The position numbers were made by a program, and so were the translations under genes. From the NCBI RefSeq assembly GCF_020520425.1, contig NC_079491.1:20327449-20391448 (forward strand): a stretch of 64,000 bases of DNA, written 5' to 3'. The stretch's first letter is position 1, and each line of letters begins with the position of its first letter. The stretch comes from Spinacia oleracea (Eukaryota; Streptophyta; Magnoliopsida; Caryophyllales; Amaranthaceae). The notes beneath the pieces are model-generated. The model saw only the letters and a program-made list of their open reading frames with translations. It did not search any database and was not told where the DNA came from. Positions 37,571-49,375 of this stretch are shown here, piece after piece.

Positions 37571-40504
37571 ATGGCGAACTCATCATCAATAATGGACTCA
37601 TTTTTTCAACGTTCATTAGACGATTTAATCAAAGGAATCCGACTCCATTCCCCAGAATCATCAACATCCATTTCATCTTTCCTCTCAAAATCAATCGAAG
37701 AAATTCGCCGCGAAATCAAATCAACAGACCCACAAACAAAATCAACCGCACTTCTCAAGCTAACATACCTTCATTCAATTTACGGATTCGACATTTCTTG
37801 GGCTGCGTTTCATGTAGTAGAAGTAATCAGCTACCCGCAATTCAATCTCAAACGAATTGGGTATTTAGCTGCTTCTGCTACTTTCAACGAATCTACCGAG
37901 GTTCTTCTTCTTGTGACAAATCAGTTCAGGAAAGATCTTTCCAGTGCGAATGATTTCGAGGTGAGTCTTGCTCTTCAATGCTTATCGGTTATAGGAACAT
38001 CGGATTTATGTCGTGATTTATGCAATGATTTGTTTACATTGTTGTCTAGTACTAGACCTTATGTTAAGAAGAAGGCGATTGCTGTTGTTTTGAGGGTTTT
38101 TAATAAATACCCAGACGCTGTTCGGGTGTGTTTTAAGAGATTAGTTGACAATTTGGAGAGTTCAGACCCTCAGGCTGTTTCGGCGGCTGTTGGGGTGTTC
38201 TGTGAGCTTAGTTTACGAGACCCAAAGGCATATTTGCCATTAGCGCCCGAGTTTTATCGGATTTTGATTGATTGTAAGAATAATTGGGTGTTGATTAAGG
38301 TGTTGAAGATGTTTGGTAAGTTGGCATTGTTAGAGCCTAGGTTAGGGAAGAAGATTGTTGGTCCAATTTGCGAGATTATGGAGAAATCCATGGCGAAGTC
38401 GCTGGTGTTTGAGTGTATTCGGACTGTAGTGAGTAGTTTGAGTGATCATGAATCTGCTGTTAAGCTTGCTAGTGTGAAGATTAGGGAGTTGTTGGCTGAG
38501 GATGATCCTAATCTAAAGTATCTTGGTTTACAAGCGCTTTCTGATCTTGCTACTAAGCACTTGTGGGCGGTGTTGGAAAATAAAGATGTTGTGCTTAAGT
38601 CTCTTAGTGATGTGGATCCTAATATTAAGCTAGCTTCGCTGCGTCTTCTCATGTCCATGGTGTCGGAGGATAATGTGGCTGAAATTACCAAGGTTTTAGT
38701 TAATTTTGCCTTGAAGTCCGACCCTGAATTCTGTAATGAGATCCTCAGATCAATTCTGGTAACTTGTTCTGGGAATTATTATGAGATTGTTTTCGATTTT
38801 GATTGGTATGTATCACTTCTTGGCGAAATGGCCAGGGTACCGCACTGTCAATCAGGGGAGGAAATTGAGAGCCAGCTTGTTGATATTGGTATGAGAGTAA
38901 AGGATGCAAGACCAGAATTGGTCAAGGTTGGTCGGGATCTGTTAACTGATCCTGCATTACTTGGTAACCCTTTCTTACATGGGATATTATCTGCTGCTGC
39001 TTGGGTTTCTGGTGAGTATGTTGAGTTTTCAAAGAACCCATTTGAATTGATGGAGGCATTGTTGCAGCCACGTACTAATTTACTGCCACCATCAGTAAGA
39101 GCTGTCTACCTTCAATCCACATTTAAGGTTTTGGTGTTTTGCCTTCAGTGTTATATCTGGCAGAGAGAAGAAGTGGATGCTTCATCCCTTGCTGGCGATT
39201 TGACATCCTTGGGAATCGATTCTAAGTGTGGATTGCAATCCCCTGAAAGCCGTACTTTGTCAACACATGGAGCAATTGCAAATTCTGAGCAAAACCTTGA
39301 GTCTGCTATCAGGGATTCTAATTGGCCATTTGAGGATTTTGACAATCAAGATGCTTTGCAAGAAAATCACACTTCAGCATTGTCTGAGACAGAAATTTCA
39401 ACCCAAGACCCAGTTGTTAAGTTGTTAAACCTGACTGAAACAGCTGTAGTACCGTTGATATGGAGTCATGAAGTGGAAGTACAAGAGAGGGCACGAAACA
39501 TTCTCGGAGTTGTGCAGATAGTGAAGCAAGACATTCTTGGAGTTGGAGCTATGCATGAAACATCAGGGAAGAAAGACTTTGAAGTTTGTGAAATCACTAA
39601 TCTCTTTGATGATCTGTTTGAGGAAGAGCTTGGTCCAGTTTCTGTAAATGCTCAAGCAAGAATTCCTGTACCTGCTGATCTTATTTTCAAAGATAATCTT
39701 ACTGATTTGGATTTGATATATAGTGACCTTCAGTTAAGTTCATCAACTTCATTTTCTCTCGGAACTTCCCGTTCCAGAGAGGAAGATAATGATCCCCTTT
39801 CTAATGGTCAAGGTAGAGAAGATTTAGAATCATCAACAATATCCGGATCTCTGCTTGCACAGCACCGCAAAAGACATGGATTATATTATCTTACTTCAGA
39901 GAAGGATGAAACGGGATCTAATGATTATCCTCCTGCCACTGAAAGTAAATATCTAGATAAGAATGGAGATGAGGTGAATGATCTTGTGAAATTAACTGAG
40001 CAATCACTTACTATTAAGAAAAGGCAAAACCATGCTAAGCCTCGGCCAATGGTTGTTAAACTAGACGAGGGTGAAAATTTCATACCTGCAAAGAAGTTAG
40101 AAATCAAAGATGAGTTGCTTTCTGGGGCTGTGAGGGACGCTCTGTTAGAAAATGAAGAAGTGTCTACTTCATCAAAATTTAGCGAAGCTGGTAAGCCATC
40201 TGTTGAAAGAAAAGGGAAGGAAACACTCGTCATTGATGGTCCTCCTGATCTGAGAGAGCATTCTGTTACTGCAGATTCTGAGGTTGGGAATTCGAGTTCT
40301 AGAAGAAGCAAGCATAAAAATCATAGCAAGGAGAGACGACAGCATAGTCATGGTGAAAGTGGTGAAGGTAAAGAAGAAAGAAGTAGAAAGGAAAAGAAAA
40401 AGAGCAGTCATCATCGTCATAGCAGACACAAAACACAAGAGAAACAGGGCAGCTCAAATAATGCCTCCAATCAAACTCCACAAATCCCAGACTATTTGTT
40501 ATAG
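37571..40504 (+). CDS. DELTA-ADR: AP-3 complex subunit delta (delta-adaptin)
   Basis: A single uninterrupted exon of 977 residues; the Arabidopsis gene is also intronless and its product about 870 residues. Residues 1-560 form the adaptin N-terminal helical solenoid, with family motifs such as RRIEIKSTDPQTKSTALLKL-like text after residue 45, YLHSIYGFDISWAAFHVVEV, KRIGYLAASATF and DLCNDLFTLLSSTRPYVKKK. The C-terminal half is acidic and Ser-rich, ending in a Lys/His/Arg-rich tail (SSHHRHSRHKTQEKQ) and IPDYLL. The protein is a large subunit of the AP-3 coat that sorts membrane proteins to the vacuole. The start is the first Met of this frame and directly opens the conserved N-terminus (MANSSSIMDSFFQRSLDDLI). 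No damage is visible. Two copies of a hAT-type MITE flank the locus. Confidence 0.95.
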   Translation: MANSSSIMDSFFQRSLDDLIKGIRLHSPESSTSISSFLSKSIEEIRREIKSTDPQTKSTALLKLTYLHSIYGFDISWAAFHVVEVISYPQFNLKRIGYLAASATFNESTEVLLLVTNQFRKDLSSANDFEVSLALQCLSVIGTSDLCRDLCNDLFTLLSSTRPYVKKKAIAVVLRVFNKYPDAVRVCFKRLVDNLESSDPQAVSAAVGVFCELSLRDPKAYLPLAPEFYRILIDCKNNWVLIKVLKMFGKLALLEPRLGKKIVGPICEIMEKSMAKSLVFECIRTVVSSLSDHESAVKLASVKIRELLAEDDPNLKYLGLQALSDLATKHLWAVLENKDVVLKSLSDVDPNIKLASLRLLMSMVSEDNVAEITKVLVNFALKSDPEFCNEILRSILVTCSGNYYEIVFDFDWYVSLLGEMARVPHCQSGEEIESQLVDIGMRVKDARPELVKVGRDLLTDPALLGNPFLHGILSAAAWVSGEYVEFSKNPFELMEALLQPRTNLLPPSVRAVYLQSTFKVLVFCLQCYIWQREEVDASSLAGDLTSLGIDSKCGLQSPESRTLSTHGAIANSEQNLESAIRDSNWPFEDFDNQDALQENHTSALSETEISTQDPVVKLLNLTETAVVPLIWSHEVEVQERARNILGVVQIVKQDILGVGAMHETSGKKDFEVCEITNLFDDLFEEELGPVSVNAQARIPVPADLIFKDNLTDLDLIYSDLQLSSSTSFSLGTSRSREEDNDPLSNGQGREDLESSTISGSLLAQHRKRHGLYYLTSEKDETGSNDYPPATESKYLDKNGDEVNDLVKLTEQSLTIKKRQNHAKPRPMVVKLDEGENFIPAKKLEIKDELLSGAVRDALLENEEVSTSSKFSEAGKPSVERKGKETLVIDGPPDLREHSVTADSEVGNSSSRRSKHKNHSKERRQHSHGESGEGKEERSRKEKKKSSHHRHSRHKTQEKQGSSNNASNQTPQIPDYLL

Positions 40505-41441
40505 CAGGAGGATTTGTAATGATTTTTGTGAAATGCACAGGTTTTTTGCAATCCCTTTGAATATTGAGGTGTGTCTTTGTGATGATCTTTCTCAGACTCT
40601 GTCATGAATTTGTCATTTCACAGTGTTTGCGTTTGTGTTGATTTTTGGTGTAATCCATTCATTTATTTATTTAGTTTGAAAAAGTTTACTCTGCAACTTA
40701 TATCAATCAAATCCTTTGGAATGCATTTGACCATACATTTCTCACCATTTCTTGTATCAAAGAAATTTGAGTAACCATGTTGCATGCGGGGTGCACCATT
40801 AACATTCTCTCCTTTACTCAAACCATCAAAGAATTGGCTGATATTCTGATTCCAAAATGCGACTGTGACAGTGGCGTATCAACGACAAGTTCTTAACTTT
40901 GCTTCTGAATAATTTGTACAGCTAAAAGTTCCTTGTATACTTGTTGGTCTTTATAGTTTTGAACTTTTGGTTATACTGTAACACACTATGACCTTTCTCA
41001 ATTGTTGGGAAATTACAGCGCGATGGTAAGATTATTAACATAACACTACCTTCGCTCCTAAAAATTTTGTACACTTTCAAATACGTGTACAAAGTATGAA
41101 AAGTATGAAGATAAATTCTCAGTAATGTATGTTTGTTAGATTTATCTCGATAATGTATACTTTTGAAATATAAACTTTTTATAAATTTTTCTCATACGAA
41201 ATTGGATATATTAGTGGTTGAATATTACATATTTACATTAGAGACTTGGAGTTAGTTCCCCATTAGTGGTTGAATGAGCAATGTCTCGCGCCGAACTTAA
41301 CAAAATTTTGCCGAAGGAAACGAAACTAAATTGGGCTGCTCGGTTATTAACGGAATAAAAAGTGAGCTGGCCATGTTGTGTTGCGGGTCAGGTTCTTGAA
41401 AAATATCAGCCCAACACAAAATAGTGAGCCATAAAACCGGG
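40505..41441. other. 3' flank of AP-3 delta gene
   Basis: Contains the 3' UTR (T-rich, with TGTAA motifs near 40650) and AT-rich spacer up to the second MITE. No gene seen. Confidence 0.5.
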
Positions 41442-41449
41442 TTGCTAGA

Positions 41450-41947
41450 TAGACCTATTAAAAATCGACCCGATCCGAAAACCGGTCTAAATCCGACTCG
41501 AAAATAATGGGTTCTGAACAAGATTTTGTGACTGTAACCCGATTTTATCCGAACTAGAGCTATCTGAAAAGTAATGGGTCAAAACCTGATCGAACCCGAC
41601 CGATTGAAAATCATTGTATATATACTAAAAAATGAGATTATGAGAAAATTTAAGCATAAAAAACACGTTGTTTTTATTATTGTTGTGTGTAATATAATTT
41701 TAATTTGAATTTGAATTATACGCCATTTTATGGTTGAATTTGACCAAATATAAACTTGTGTAGGAAAATTTGTTAATTTTTGCTCATAATTTGTGTAGGA
41801 AGTATATTAATATAATGCGCGTTTTAAAATCTCTCAACCTGTTGGGTCGACCCGAACCCGAAAGTTCTGGATATTGAACAAGCATTTGTAAACACCCGAA
41901 CCCGAAATTAATTTTTTACAACCCGACCGACCCGTTTGACAGATCTA
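41450..41947. mobile_element. hAT-type MITE, copy 2 (right of AP-3 delta gene)
   Basis: 498 bp, same family and orientation as 36781-37276 (shared AAAAATCGACCCGATCCGAA, AACACGTTGTTTTTA and AACAAGCATTTGTAAAC). A perfect 8-bp TSD, TTGCTAGA, lies at 41442-41449 and 41948-41955. It has about 40 extra bases near 41700 absent from copy 1. Confidence 0.88.
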
Positions 41948-42221
41948 TTGCTAGATACAACAGGCCCGCTAGGATATGTTGACCCGACCCGTGATTTTGT
42001 CCAGAATAAATGAGCAAGGTTGATGGTAGGTCGGTCAAGGATGCTGGCATGAAATTGTAAAAGGAAATAAAATTGTGGCGTCTTTGCTGACTATTCAAAC
42101 CACAAGTATGTTCTCTCCACAACGCTGCTATTGTTAGACTTGCAAAATGCTTTACTTGTGTGAACTTTCCACCTTAGTAACGCAAAGCCAGTTTAAGTTT
42201 AAGCCACAACTTTTCCCCACA

Positions 42222-42230
42222 TATATAAAT
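42222..42230 (+). promoter_or_regulatory. TATA box of the GT14 gene
   Basis: TATATAAAT lies 47 bp upstream of the start codon at 42277, with ACAACTTTTCCCCAC just before it. This implies a short 5' leader. Confidence 0.5.
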
Positions 42231-42276
42231 CATAACATTATACAGACTTCATGAAATTTCAAATTCATTTCCCACA

Positions 42277-45200
42277 ATGAAGAATATCAACACAAACACA
42301 AACATCCATATTAACCTCAACCATCTTGTTTCATACTTAGTCATCTTCGCCTTTGGGTTAACCATCGGTAGCACATTCTTTACCCGAGATTCTCCTCCTA
42401 ATTTCCACACGTTTCCCTTCACCCTTGATCTCGTCAACTTCACATCCTCCTCCTCGGATGATTACGATGATACTAATAATACTACTACGACTGCGATCAA
42501 TGAGACAATTAATATAAAGAGCTATTATATGCATCAGATGGAGGATCCAGAGTTATTGTGGAGAGCATCAATGGTACCCAATTTGGGAGGGGAGAATTTA
42601 CCGTCCAAATTTAAAACCAAAAAGATTGCTTTTATGTTTTTGGTTAGAGGACCATTGCCGTTGGCACAACTTTGGGAGATGTTCTTTAAAGGGTACGAAC
42701 ATCTTTACACTATTTATGTTCATTCTCATCCTTCTTATAACGAATCTCTTCCCAACAACTCTGTCTTCCATGGAAGGAGAATTCCTAGTAAGGTTAGTTT
42801 CCACTTTCCAATTATTCATTTTCTTTTATTTCAGTTACATGTTACTCTACCTTTGTCGGGATTTAGTTGTCATATGTTACTAGTTTAAATTACATTCTGA
42901 ACATGACAACTAAATTTGGACGGAGTGAGAGAGCATTCCAAATTTATTATCTTCTAGCTTGTTATGTTCTGTTCAAACTATAAATAGAAATGTGTAACTT
43001 ATTTTTATGACGAGCGTCATCTTAGATTTGAATTGCATACAAGTAGGACTACATGAGAATTAGAGGATTAAGTGGACTAAGTCTCGATTAAATGCTACCT
43101 TGGGGGAAATTAGTTGCAGTTAACATCTCATCAAATTTTCATTTTTGTTACCGTTGTTTTTGGGATTTTCTTTTACCCATTCAAGTAGGAAACTGATTAG
43201 CTAAGTGGTGTGTCTTCGTTTTGCAGATTTACTAACATTTTGAGTATCACAACAATAATCAATAATAAAATTCTTTTTAATTCGATAGTTTAATTAATTA
43301 TAATTTCATAAAGTTATAATTTTAGTATTATTAAAAAATTTTAAGGATGAAAAACAAAAACGAAGAAAGGGGTAAGTATTACTTCTACTCCCTCTGTCCC
43401 AGATTAGTTGTTACACTTTCCTTTTTCGTCCATCCCAAATTAGTTATTACACTCCTAAATACCTCACTAACTCCTATCATATCTATTTTTTCAATAAAAT
43501 AACAATTGATAACTAAACAACTACTTATCACGTAAAACTTTGTGCAATGATAAGTGTAACAAATAATTTGGATAGGGGGAGTAATAAAAATTAAATTGGC
43601 ACAATAACTCAAGCCGAGTTTTACCCTGTTAATTTTGGATCAAACATTTCGAATATCGCATGATTTGATCGGATTCTGGACACTCATAGTTGCACCATAT
43701 CAATGCTACGAAGTATTTATTTCACTTTAAAGTATCAATGTAAACCGACGTATAAGAAGATTGCACTGGACTAGTATAATTAATCCTACATTCCTACGTA
43801 CCCACGAGAAGACTTTTTTTTTACTCTATTTTTTTTGATGAGGGGGAACGTAGGATAGCCTACCCACGAGAAGATTAATTAGCAAAGAAAGGAATAAAGG
43901 ATTGAGAAGGAAGAAGCAAAGTATAAAACCTATAATAGCAAATTAATTAGTCAATTGATTCAATAATAAGCAAAGTCATTAATTTCCCAAAGTTAAGCAG
44001 AATCTTGAGGCCCAAGGAAACGCTAGAATGTTGGCTTAAGACTCTGCAAATTCCTGATCTCCAAAATCAAAATATCTTCTTGAAGTTAATGCCATTATTT
44101 AATTAAGAGTATTAATTAATCCCAATTATTGGTTGCGGGTTTGGGCCCCACCCACAAGCAAAATCTAAATTAGCTGCTCATTAAAGGTCAACCAATTAAG
44201 TTGCTCTTAAAAGTGTCCAACTACTTTAGTATACGTGTGTGACTGTGTGGTGTGCTCATCGTGTATCACAGAATTGTAATCAGCTTTAAATCGTGCTTCA
44301 TTACTTCAATCTTTATCTAAGTTTTCTCATTTTACATAATAAACCACTACCGCGTATTGTCTCTATTTCACCAATATTAAGATAAAAGTAGAAAAATTAT
44401 TAAATATAATAAAATATAGATAAAGTAAGAATAATGTATAAAAATGTGGATGTGTGTAAAAATAAAAATGAATAAAGTAAGATAAAATGAGTGAAAAATT
44501 GTAAATATTATGGGGTAAGAAGGGTAAGGTAGTAAATTTTCATGTCCAAAAGTAGAATAAAGTAAAGTGTAAAAAATATTATAAAACAGACTAAAATGAA
44601 AAGTGTAAAGATCGTTTTGAAACGGATGTAGTATTAACTAACCGTATACTATACATTTTTATACTAGCAACTAGTTCAATGCAATTTGGATTATACACCC
44701 GGGTGCACGGTGCTCATTGTGCTACCTGTTGAACATTTATTGAAAATCTAATGAACATTGAGAATGATTTCAATGTACGTGTACTAGTGAAATATTTAAA
44801 CTATATGTTATATGGATTTGAACTACATGTTCATTGGCTATATTTGGGTATGAACAATATGTTCTTTGTATTTGAACGATATGTTCATTTAAAAACAAGG
44901 TGCACAGTAAGCATTGTGCACCCGAGTGCATAAACCATATTTTACTAATTCAACCAGTTAATTAAACCAACTAATACAATAGCTAATTAATAATAAATAG
45001 TCAAAATTAAAAACGGAGCAACAACTGATTCTCAAACAATGCGTTTGTTCATAGGGTCCATTATTAACTAGCTTCTCAAAGCCTAAGGCCCTAAGCCATA
45101 CATGCACTTTCTTTGGGGCGGATTCAAAATTTTGTATGAGGTACGAAATATTTGAGATGTAACACCATGGAGGCCTACGTTTTTAAAATTGTAATCAATA

Positions 45201-46118
45201 ATTTAAAGGTTTACACCATTAATATGTTTAATTATCAATGAAATTTGGATATAATACTATTAACATTATAACGATGTATATTAATTAAAAACTGTAATTG
45301 ACAATTTATGTTGTTAATATGTTTGATTCTCGACAAGTGTTGTGATAAAGAGCTAATAAATATTTACGTTGAAAAAAATCTAACATTATCCCGTATAAAT
45401 TTGTTTTTCAAAATTTCAATTGCACAATTTTGTTCTAGTTACAAACATCTAATCCTATTTTGTTAAATGTATACAGGATGTGGAATGGGGAAAATTCAAC
45501 ATGGTAGAAGCAGAACGTCGTCTACTAGCCAACGCTCTACTAGACGTATCAAACGAACGTTTCATTCTTTTATCAGAGTCATGTATACCACTCTTCAATT
45601 TCTCCACGATATATTCACACCTCATAAATTCAAACAAGAGTCACGTTGAGGCCTATGATTTGGCTGGTCCCGTGGGGCGTGGGCGTTATAGCTATCACAT
45701 GATGCCACATGTCATGTTATCTCAATGGCGAAAGGGGTCACAATGGTTCGAGATGGACCGTGGCCTAGCCATTGAAGTTGTGTCCGATCAAGAGTATTTC
45801 CCGTTGTTTCAAAGATTTTGTACGCGTGCATGCTATGGAGATGAGCATTATTTACCCACATTTGTTAGCATGAAATTCTCTAGGAGGAATTCAAACAGGA
45901 GTATAACTTGGGTTGATTGGTCCAAAACAGGGCCTCATCCCGGTGTGTTCCATAGGCCACTTGTTACTCCAGAACTCCTTACGAGTTTAAGGAGTAACAA
46001 CACTTGTGAGTATAATGGGGAAAAGACTGATGTTTGTTTTTTGTTTGCAAGAAAGTTCATGCCTGGTACTCTAACAAGGTTGTTGAGATTTGCTCCTCAA
46101 ATCATGAAGTTCAACTAA
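42277..46118 (+). CDS. Core-2/I-branching glycosyltransferase (GT14, BC10-like)
   Basis: Two exons, 42277-42792 and 45477-46118 (GT-AG, phase 0), give 385 residues, the usual size for plant BC10-like proteins. A single N-terminal membrane span (about residues 14-35) fits a type II Golgi protein. The Branch domain follows: [40 protein letters not shown], then in exon 2 [78 protein letters not shown] and VCFLFARKF. The family acts on glycan acceptors in the Golgi; rice BC10 affects wall cellulose and arabinogalactan proteins, but the substrate here is unknown. Exons are intact. The 2.7-kb intron holds a Stowaway MITE, a truncated retroposon and another MITE. Confidence 0.93.
43388..43581. mobile_element. 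Stowaway MITE in GT14 intron
   Basis: 194 bp, starting CTCCCTCTGTCCCAGATTAG and ending in GGATAGGGGGAG, flanked by TA (43386-43387 and 43582-43583). A shorter member of the family at 10527-10805, sharing AAAACTTTGTGCAA and AAGTGTAAC near the right end. Confidence 0.88.
43799..43874 (-). repeat. Truncated retroposon with 14-bp TSD
   Basis: TACCCACGAGAAGA is repeated at 43799-43812 and 43861-43874, flanking 48 bp made of two T tracts and GATGAGGGGGAACGTAGG. On the minus strand this is a short 3' end followed by an A-rich tail, a strongly 5'-truncated SINE or LINE insertion. Confidence 0.65.
44692..44932. mobile_element. MITE with about 30-bp imperfect inverted ends in GT14 intron
   Basis: The left end TATACACCCGGGTGCACGGT and the inverse of the right end (TATGCACTCGGGTGCACAAT) match over about 30 bp. 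The interior repeats ATATGTTC and GAACAT motifs. The target duplication is unclear (TA on both sides), so the superfamily is not assigned. Confidence 0.6.
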
Positions 46119-47061
46119 TGCACTTCTGAGTTGTCCTGTCTTTAGCTAGGTTTTTTTTTACTAGATTTGAAAGAAGAAATTAGGAAACAGATTAAATGTG
46201 TATTTATATACCTTCATTTTTTCATTGTAAATTTGGTGATACATAGGAAAGGGACAAAACATATATTGGTGTGGTGATGATATTTTGTAATTTTGTCAAT
46301 TGTTAAGCCTATGTGGCTATGTGTAATTATATTGTAGAAGATCTTGTATTGATATACTACCTCCGTTTTAAATAGTTTGGACATGAAAAATTACTACTTT
46401 ATCTTTCTTATCCCATACTCCCTCTGTATTTATTTAAGGGATACACTTGTTTTTTCCGGCCGTATTTATTTACCATTTACTACGGAGCATAAATATAATA
46501 AATATTTGTTTCATTCTTTTTTATTGACTATCTTATTTACATATTTTCATAGTAAAAATATAGCTTAGATAGTGAAAATAATTTGATGAGCCGTGACCTA
46601 TACTGCTATTTGTTGGGGAGGGAACAACTCCTCTGGCAATGACCGCATTTAGGAAATCCAAAATAATCAGCATTTCTCACCCTTCATCCAGCAGCAATAG
46701 AAGTTGTGTGTACCATGTCCATGCCCAATAGGCCAATAGTAGCACTGGTGTCTTGTCCATGTGTGAATTATGTGCTCCAATGATTTTGGGGTACATGGAC
46801 TGAATTGAAGATTTTTAAAATATTGCAAATAAAAAGTCGTTAAGTATTTATTTCTATTATCCATTTATCTCTAACTTATTTTGTACGAGTATTTATTATA
46901 TATCCTTGGAAAATTGCATAAAAAAATTAGCCTTTGTTTTTGAGATAAATTACACATGATTTTTTTTATATATATTGAAATAAAATTAGCCTTTATATTT
47001 GAGGTAAATTGAATTTTCTCATACCATAAAAGGTTAGAGGCTCGTATACTTTTCATATATC
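46119..47061. other. 3' flank of the GT14 gene
   Basis: AT-rich 3' UTR and spacer. At 46360-46500 there are Stowaway-like ends (CTACCTCCGTTTTAAATAG; CTCCCTCTGTATTTATTTAA and a reversed ACTACGGAG), probably one or two decayed MITEs. No coding seen. Confidence 0.45.
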
Positions 47062-47070
47062 TATGGGATC

Positions 47071-47513
47071 AATGGCGGAAAAATTGCAGGGGGGGGGAGG
47101 GGGATCCGGCAAGACCAGTTATATTATGTTTCTCTTAAAAATATTATGCATTTTATCGCACACAATGTTTAAAAAACTTAAGTAGTATTCCTTTTATTTT
47201 TCTCTCGAGTTTTCCTCAGTACTATATAAACCAAGAATGTGAATATTTTACTTTTAGGGGGAGGGAAATAAAAGAAATTAGATATTATTAAAAAAAAAAA
47301 ATGTAAAAACGTACGTTGTATTGATATTTGATAACAACACTAAAAAAAATTAGTTTGTGGGTTGTGCAGGATTCGAACTTCAATCTCTACATGTCAAAGT
47401 TTGTACCTCCTTGCAAACTGACTAAGCTACACATGAGTATCATTCTTTAAATGCAAAAGAATTTTTTAACTGGAACCAGGGGAAAGGCTCCAGCCCCCCT
47501 GATTCTGCCCTTG
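47071..47513. mobile_element. Small Mutator-like element with internal tRNA-like segment
   Basis: 443 bp with G-rich inverted ends (GGCGGAAAAATTGCAGGGGG and inverse of the right end, GGGCAGAATCAGGGGGG). Flanks TATGGGATC (47062-47070) and TATGGGACC (47514-47522) match at 8 of 9 bases, a 9-bp Mutator-type TSD. On the minus strand at about 47355-47435 lies a tRNA-like segment with A box TAGCTTAGTCAGT and B box AGTTCGAATCC. Confidence 0.55.
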
Positions 47514-47579
47514 TATGGGACCCCGGGAGGCATATTGACTAATTAGGTGGTTAGAACTTTCTATTTTAGCAGGAGTAGG

Positions 47580-48507
47580 TGTAACACCCTAATAATTCCT
47601 TGCTTTTATAAAACCATTTTCCAACTTAAAATAAAGGAATTACTAAAGTATTACCGCCACCATGATAACGGTTAAGGCTATTACCAGAATTACGCAGCGG
47701 AATTTAATGTCAACTAACTTTTTAAAAACATAAATAATTAAATTATCGAGGCTTCCTACAAATTGGAACCATAATGGCCCAAAAACCAAAGTATTAAAAT
47801 TCAACAAACTCAAAACACAATTTAAAGTATATATGAAATAGTTTTAAAGTACGAAAAACATGCAACTCTCTCAATCATCCCAGGCCACATGATTTCGATC
47901 GTACTTCGATCTACCAACCTGCTATATTACTCTACTCCCCAACAATGCAAGTGCAAATGATGGATCATCATAGGGTCATTAAGGCAAAGGCCATGACCAA
48001 AAAGACACAAAACACGTAGTCAGCAAAAAGGTGAGTACTTACAAGAATAGACTGAAATAAAACTATAACATACATCACTCACTAAGTACTATTCAACAAG
48101 CAAAAGCCATTTAGTAATTAACACGCAAATCATGAATACAAGACTCGACTCTTGACTCGACTCTTGACTCACAATTTAATTAGAATAAGTTTCGAACGGG
48201 CCAAAAGAATATTCCATAAAGGAAGGGTGTTGGGAGCCCACCAAACACCATAATAAATAATAATAATAATAACGGACCATTCATTTCATACACAATATTC
48301 CCAACTGAACCCTACATGTGCGGTGGCTTACGTGAGCTAACCCTTCACATGTGGTAAAATAAATAGTACAACGTGGTACGAATAATTGGCTCTAAAGTAT
48401 GCTAGACATACCGTACAATAGCATAACTATAAATAATTCATCCCTTGCATGTGAAAACAAACCATACATGCATATATATTGAACAACATGATTGATAATG
48501 AAATCCA
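47580..48507 (-). mobile_element. Partial Gypsy LTR, minus orientation
   Basis: Starts TGTAACACCCTAATAATTCC; on the minus strand this is an LTR end GGGTGTTACA like that of chromovirus LTRs (compare GGGGCGTTACA at 25549). No second LTR or internal region is seen, and the segment is cut by the Copia LTR at 48508. It holds short tandem GACTCGACTCTTGACTC copies near 48145. Confidence 0.5.
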
Positions 48508-49375
48508 TGAAGGAAATAATGCCCTTCGTCCAAGTATGCATATAATGATAATTCTAATAAATGCGGTTCGGTATTAATTAACAAGTTAATAATTCAGTGA
48601 GATCAAGTGAGTTGAATGCCTAGCTAGAGGCCGCTTCAGTTCAAGTGGAATTAATGATATTAATCCACAACTTACTCTTGACTGAACCCATAGGGTCACA
48701 CAAATAATACGTAAACTGATCAAGTATTTAATGGCATTAAATACTCCATCTATGGATATTCGGAATCGACGGATCTTGGTTTCAGTGGGAGCTGAGTTCG
48801 TCAAAGGCAAGCAAGTGAATACTCCGGAAACGATGATATTGCCGCAAACGGAAATATGGATCGTATCGGAAATATAAATATTATCCAAGTCGTAGATGTT
48901 GCCGGAAACGGAAACATGGTACGTATCGGAAAATGTTATTGGAAATGGAAATATTGCCGGAATCGGAAATATTGCCGGAAACGGAAATATTGTCAGAATC
49001 GGAAATATTATCGAAATCGGAAAATAATTCCGGAAACGGAAATATAAAATATTTGTTCGAAACGGAAATTAATTCCGGAATCGGAAATATTAAATATTGT
49101 TCTTATCGGAAATGAATTCCGGAATCGAGAATTTAATCGGAAGCGTATCGTACGAATTAGCATCGGACGAGGCCTGACAGACGAAGGCCCAGCACGAAGC
49201 CGGGCCATCGCCCAGCAAGCCAAAGCGCAAATACACGCCAAACTGCCAAAGCCAAGACCAGGCCCAGCCAAGGCCTTGGGCGCGCGCGCATGCCGAGCAA
49301 GGGGCTGCGACGAGTGGGTCGTGCGCTGTGCGTGGGCCGTAAGGGCTGCGTGCGGTGCATTGCCACTCGTGTGTG

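Noticed and set aside
37426-37953. 175-codon frame overlapping the AP-3 delta start
   Set aside because: Out-of-frame shadow over the 5' leader and conserved N-terminal coding; no homology.
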